64,000 bases of DNA from Collybiopsis luxurians FD-317 M1 (Eukaryota > Basidiomycota > Agaricomycetes > Agaricales > Omphalotaceae). This document shows, piece by piece, positions 59,703 through 64,000 of the stretch. The position numbers and the translations under genes are program-made. Position 1 is the stretch's first letter. Every line of letters begins with the position of its first letter. A model generated the notes under the pieces. That model did not search any database, was not told where the DNA came from, and saw only the letters and a list, made by a program, of their open reading frames with translations. The DNA lies in assembly GCA_000827265.1 (NCBI GenBank), contig KN834749.1, positions 3,088,068-3,152,067 of the forward strand. Direction: 5' to 3'.

Positions 59703-59714
59703 AATGCTGTTATT
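59703..59714 (-). promoter_or_regulatory. Putative self-priming site next to the 5' LTR
   Basis: In sense orientation AATAACAGCATT lies two bases after the LTR. It does not resemble a tRNA 3' end but is the exact complement of AATGCTGTTATT at the predicted transcript start within the LTR (60,202-60,191). Tf1-type elements prime reverse transcription with the 5' end of their own RNA in this manner. Confidence 0.65.
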
Positions 59715-59715
59715 T

Positions 59716-60410
59716 TGTTAGGACCTTTACTACCTTTGTTGTTAGAAGCTTGTAGCAGGTTCAATGAATAGAAAGTATTTTATTATACCACAGCCGAGAC
59801 AGAATATGCGATGGGGAGTTGCTACGTACGACAGGTGAATGAGTCCTGTACGGTTTTGGTGTTGGATGTGGAGGAATGATCCTCAAGTGTCAAATAATAA
59901 ATCTAGTAGCTTGGTGCAACTAGAAATAGTATATTGAAAGAACTCATTAAGACAGTATTAATGAGGGTTGACTCAGGAGGTTCATGACTCAGTGTCCGTT
60001 TACCCTACGAGACGGAGTATTCGAAAGGCTACGGCAGTTGAATAGTCTTGTTGATCAGTTCAACAAGTGAGAAGTGGATATGCCAGTGACTTAGTGTCAA
60101 TGGGGTTTGCTCAACTTGGTGTTAAGCAGAATAATATTATAGACTAGTGAACAAGAGAACAGAAACAACACAGATCAAGATAGTTCAGGTAATAACAGCA
60201 TTATCGTGAGAGATGTAGGTACAAGGCTTTTATACTCTGCGGAGAGACATGTGGTCTTGTGAATAGAAGTTTGGAATGAGCAACTGGTTAGTCCGCCTCG
60301 CGAAATGCATGTCGGATTTGGAGAGCCGAATTGATTGGTAAGACTATTATCGAGTCGTGTGGTGAGTGTAGTGGTTGGAAAGAGCAGAAAAAATAGCGTA
60401 GGGCATAACA
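59716..60410 (-). repeat. 5' LTR (relative to gag-pol), 695 bp
   Basis: Promoter-bearing LTR in sense orientation. A TATAAAA box on the minus strand (60,234-60,228) precedes the predicted start AATGCTGTTATT (60,202) by 32 nt. It is equal in length to the other LTR, with differences almost only at CpG sites. Confidence 0.95.
60228..60234 (-). promoter_or_regulatory. LTR TATA box
   Basis: TATAAAA on the minus strand, 32 nt upstream of the sequence complementary to the self-priming site, which fixes the likely U3/R border at about 60,202. Confidence 0.7.
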
Positions 60411-62560
60411 ATATCACTGTTCCTATCCACACAAGAGTGTGAGGAAGAATGAGGGCTTATTTGGGTCAGGGCTGCTGTATCACCATGCAAGCAATATACC
60501 TTTGGTGAGAGGTGGAGATGGGATGACCAAACTGTTGTTGTCAGTAGGAAATGGAGGGGAAATCAAAACAAATGGAATAGCTTTGTCATATGAATAGTGC
60601 AGAATATTTCTGCCTGTTCATGTACAATACAATATGGGCACCTTGTCTTGGTGCCTTCTAGGTACTTGGATGCAATCAGACCAGTTGAACATCCCAGCAA
60701 ATCCTACCCTCAAAACAGCTTTTACATCTTCTCTATGTCTTTCTCATTCTCCACCAATTTCAGCTCCCCTCCACTTTGAGCATTCACTACCACAAGCAAT
60801 GCATTCACTTTGACTGGTCTCCTGGTAGTGGTGGGGCCAGTAATGGGGATTGCTTTTACTCCAGTCTCAGATTATGTGCAGGGAAAGGAAACAATGTGTC
60901 TTAAATACTGAACAAGGAACAATTCTGGAAGAAGTGCATCTGAAGTTCATCTGAATGAATGGCCATGGGCAAAATTGAAAGATGCGAGATTTGATCTTAC
61001 AGACAGTGGTCAAGCTGTATGCATTATCACTTTGCCCTCATTTTCATCACTGATGTTCTTCTCTCCTCTCTCACTTCTCACTTCCACTGAACAGGCACAT
61101 ACAATGGAATGCAAAACTGTCAAGTCACTACCCCTCTCTTTGAGCTTTCTGTGCACAGCTCCACTGATGTTGGGGACTGCACTCCCTATTCTAGTCCACT
61201 GCAGTCAACTCTAATATGAGTAGCACTGAGAAGTCACCAGCAAGCTTGCCCAGCTCCTCATTGTCTGACATCTATTGTTGAGGGCAGGAAGTTGGGGAAA
61301 GAGGTCAAGGTCAGGTGTGTGTCCCTGTCTGCCCTGATCCACAAGCCTTGAATACTCATGCAACACTGGGCAGTATCCTAGCAAGCAAGCCTTTGACACT
61401 GAGCGAGCATCTTTGCATGTACATTTTCCCACACTACCTCCACTGTCAGTCCTGAAAATGTCCCAACTCACACTTGAATGTTTACAATACCATTTGGCTC
61501 CATGTGAGAGAGCCTGATGTTGTTGTGTAGCTTAGTTCATCATTGCATGGGTCTAGGACCCAACAATGTTGCTTCAAGGGGTTGTGGAAGTGTTACACAA
61601 ATTGAGTCTTGCAATGCTTTTGCACTCATTTTTCAATTAATCTTTAATTTAGAATGCAAACTTCACATTCATCAATAAAGTCATAGCTTTTCTGTACCAC
61701 TCCAATAATTTCTCATCAAACTTTTCCATCAATGATCAGACAATGATTCCCAAGATGATCAATGGTCTCTTGCTTCCCTTGTGGCTGTACTGTGTCTTGA
61801 ATAGTTTCTGTATGGTGAGCCTATTCTAGGAGCGGAGGTTGCGAGGATGAGAAGATCGTATGTGGAGATCATTGTAGCACAAGCAATGAACTTGCCAGAG
61901 TCTAGAACCCCAAGTTGTATGAGGTGCTTTGGGTGCTTTGGAGGTTGACAGGTAAGTTGGAGGAGTGTTTGGCAAGAAGTTGCTTATTGACATTTGATGT
62001 TTAACAGATCATTAATGGCAATGAACATGAAATGTAAAGATATTTGAATGAGCATCCATTTGACTGACATTGTAAAGCATTTTGAAGAGTTGATGTCCAA
62101 TTGAAGCAGCTGCAGAGGGGAGTGGGTTACTTAGATATGTGTTCTAGTTCAAATAGTACTGGTCAGTTGAATAAGGATCAGCTTCCAGTAAGTTGTTTTT
62201 GTGGGTGTTGGGTTTATCTATTGTTCTGACTGACATTTGTTAGAATGTCCACTTACCTTCCTAACATGCATCAAACTTGGGGGTCCCTGTGCTCTATTTC
62301 ATATGGGGTAATACACTCACATGGATAGATCTTGGGGTGTAGTTTTTGAGTGCAGTGTCTGCTGTGGATTCTTAATTCAACCAACACAAAATTGACAAGT
62401 GTTGGAACATATATTTGTGGTACAGTCAGTGGAAGTATTCAAGTTGATTTATATATTTAATATTATGGATGCATCCAATTTACTTGAATCTTACTCTTCT
62501 TACATACTGGCCTCCAAAAATGGTGGTGGCAGCTACAACAAGACTGAGACACAAAACATG
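60411..62560. repeat. Segmental duplication, copy 2, right part
   Basis: Resumes the host repeat after the LTR element. 60,411-60,610 is like 20,445-20,640; about 60,605-60,930 is related to 8,870-9,190 and 32,765-33,100; 61,540-62,530 is collinear with 20,930-21,885 (landmarks GTTGCTTCAAGGGGTT and TTTAGAATGCAAACTTCACA). Heavily CpG-depleted. No gene is seen. Similarity ends near the point where the TIR element is inserted in copy 1. Confidence 0.8.
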
Positions 62561-62706
62561 CTTACCCACTATGATATTAACAACTCTAAAACTGGCATAA
62601 ACATCAACTGAATCCTGCTCCTAGCAAAGCAAAAAAGATGCAACACTGTCACAGCAGATACAAGGGTCACGTAGCTTGTGCATTCATTCATTTGGCCCAG
62701 GCTGAG

Positions 62707-62707
<1 letters not shown>

Positions 62708-62766
<59 letters not shown>
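62708..62766 (+). repeat. (GA)n microsatellite
   Basis: About 58 bp of almost pure GA dinucleotide, broken by one GATAGA. The ORFs with Arg-Glu repeats across it are artefacts of the repeat. Confidence 0.95.
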
Positions 62767-62767
<1 letters not shown>

Positions 62768-64000
62768 CCATCATCAGGCTCTACACAACACTCAGAGGGG
62801 AGCAGAATCCAACTCACCAATACCAACTCTAATATGGTCTGCAGGATCACTCTCCCAAAGAATCTGGTTGGCACAAATTGGGGAGTGCAAAGATAGAGAT
62901 GATTGTTTCAAAATGAGGCTGGAGCTTGAACAGTGCATAAGCTGATACTAGCTTCACACTAGCAGGAAATGGGGACAGGAGACAACACATCAATATGTGT
63001 TGGGTTGAGTTGGAGGATTTGGAGAGGGTGGAAGCATTGAGAGCAGAAAAAAGTTTCTCATAAAACCATCAAGACTTTACAGCATTCTTCTTGTTTGAGC
63101 ATGCCACCTGCTAGATGAATTGGACTTCACCCACCCTACATATGTAGAGCAGTCAGCAGCCTTTGTAAAACTATGCAGCAATCATGACCATCACCACTGC
63201 CACTTACCCTGCTCCCTTGATATACCAATGACTGAGAGCACTCAATTAGGCAAACACACCCATCACCCCATCCAGGGGAATATGAAGATGTACAATTTCA
63301 GGGGACAGTCCTCTAAAACCATTGTCAGTTACAATACTAAATACAAAAGTCTCCCTTCACATGCATCAAACTATCAAGTGTATGCATACAAGTCTTAACC
63401 AACTCAACACCATCTTTCCAATCCCTCTTCATGTGTTCCATAAACTCTGTTGGACAAAGAGGAATCAACAGGGAAGAGACAAAAGCAACTGTGATTGTTG
63501 GACTGAGCATGAGGGATCCACCAAAGAAACATATAAGGTGGTCTTGTTTTGGTGTGAGTCACCTGGATCTGTGGAGTGCAGATCTCAGTTAAGTGGTGAT
63601 GGGGCCAAAATAGCAGGAGAAGGGAGGACATGAACAGTTGGCCATTGGGGCATTGTTCTGGAACAAGCTCTGAGGTATAGACCATTCACACATAGGGACT
63701 TTTGGAGATGAGGTTGTTGTTGACAGTGGTCATAGGGTCGTCATACATCTATAAGATACAGTGAGGGCTGAGGTTGAGGATAGGCTTGTTGCAGTTGCAA
63801 CAATGAAGTGGGAAATAGGACAGTGTTCACTTGGTGGAATACATTTTCCATTCCATTTATTGAGAAATGGTGAAATTGAAATTTGTGGGCAAGCAGTTGC
63901 CCAAAAAACTTGCTTAATATGCAATTTCACAAAGAGCAGAGCAAGGTCCTGCTGAGACCTGCCTATGAACAAGCATTTTTGCCAGTGCATTTCTCTAAAG
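62767..64000. other. Unassigned region at the right edge
   Basis: Short open stretches occur (for example 63,120-63,398 plus, histidine-rich, and 63,730-63,990 minus), but none shows a recognisable domain, splice structure or paralogue in the window. CpG is scarce, so this may also be old repeat DNA. I see no RNA gene. Confidence 0.4.

Larger units (their letters stand above)
46604..60415 (-). mobile_element. Ty3 LTR retrotransposon (chromovirus), 13.8 kb
   Basis: The element occupies 46,609-60,410 between two 695-bp LTRs and 5-bp duplications ATATC (46,604-46,608; 60,411-60,415). In sense order (minus strand) it has 5' LTR, leader, Gag with collagen-like tract and zinc knuckle, protease, RT, RNase H, integrase with zinc finger and GPY/F-type module, chromodomain, then two opposite-strand accessory genes, a G-rich tract and the 3' LTR. 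Pol order and the chromodomain place it among Ty3 chromoviruses. About 20 in-frame TGA codons in gag-pol show it is dead. Flanks are a repeat whose uninterrupted version lies at about 20,440. Confidence 0.95.

Noticed and set aside
59690..59715. tRNA-primed PBS for the Ty3 element
   Set aside because: The leader sequence lacks a TGG start or similarity to a tRNA 3' end that I recognise; the 12-nt self-complementarity explains it better.
62638..62896. Arg-Glu-repeat proteins over the GA microsatellite
   Set aside because: Artefact of translating (GA)n; no flanking coding signal.

Overview
The window looks like a transposon-rich block from a filamentous basidiomycete, probably an agaricomycete. 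The reasons are short spliceosomal introns (48-65 nt, GT...AG), STAND receptor genes with the fungal Goodbye-NACHT-WD40 architecture, a chromodomain Ty3 element, a tyrosine-recombinase retroelement, a Ty1/copia remnant and several hAT-type elements. I see no bacterial features. The species cannot be named from sequence alone.

Layout. 1-2.6 kb: degenerate repeat, then a truncated NACHT receptor pseudogene (NWD-A, minus) carrying a solo LTR. 2.6-5.1 kb: decayed repeat copies and a truncated copia element (LTR, PBS, gag). 5.1-8.8 kb: a complete but dead hAT transposon with perfect 16-bp TIRs and 8-bp TSDs. 8.8-22 kb: copy 1 of a large segmental duplication, holding small hAT-like elements, receptor NWD-B (minus; 609-N gap in its WD40 array) and a CpG-rich non-coding block. 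21.9-23.2 kb: a 1.35-kb TIR element of unclear superfamily. 23.6-29.3 kb: receptor NWD-C (minus, 14 good WD40 repeats), whose second exon is split by a solo LTR. 29.3-32.7 kb: dispersed repeats. 32.7-62.5 kb: copy 2 of the duplication. It holds a deletion-fused receptor pseudogene (NWD-D; 829-N gap), a 589-bp hAT-like MITE, a tyrosine-recombinase retroelement (about 40.6-46.2 kb) and a 13.8-kb Ty3/chromovirus (46,609-60,410) nested in it. 62.5-64 kb: a GA microsatellite and unassigned sequence.

Two processes explain most of the window. First, a receptor-bearing segment was duplicated, and the two copies then diverged by insertions and deletions; several insertions have their exact empty site in the other copy. 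Second, cytosines in CpG have been lost on a large scale to TpG/CpA, as expected for methylated, silenced DNA. Nearly all premature stops in the elements are TGA, as CGA would give. The same change hits the catalytic motifs of the hAT transposase, tyrosine recombinase and Ty3 reverse transcriptase. One block (about 18.1-23.5 kb) has largely escaped.

The most notable system is the Ty3 element. Its gag and pol run on the minus strand and are joined by a textbook-looking -1 frameshift signal: a GGGAAAA heptamer, 7-nt spacer, 9-bp stem and potential 6-bp pseudoknot stem. Its 5' leader carries a 12-nt sequence complementary to the predicted transcript start 32 nt after a TATA box, which suggests Tf1-like self-priming. 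Between pol and the 3' LTR it carries two intron-containing, convergently oriented accessory genes with their own TATA-like boxes. One of these (49,815-50,758) is free of the stops that riddle the rest.
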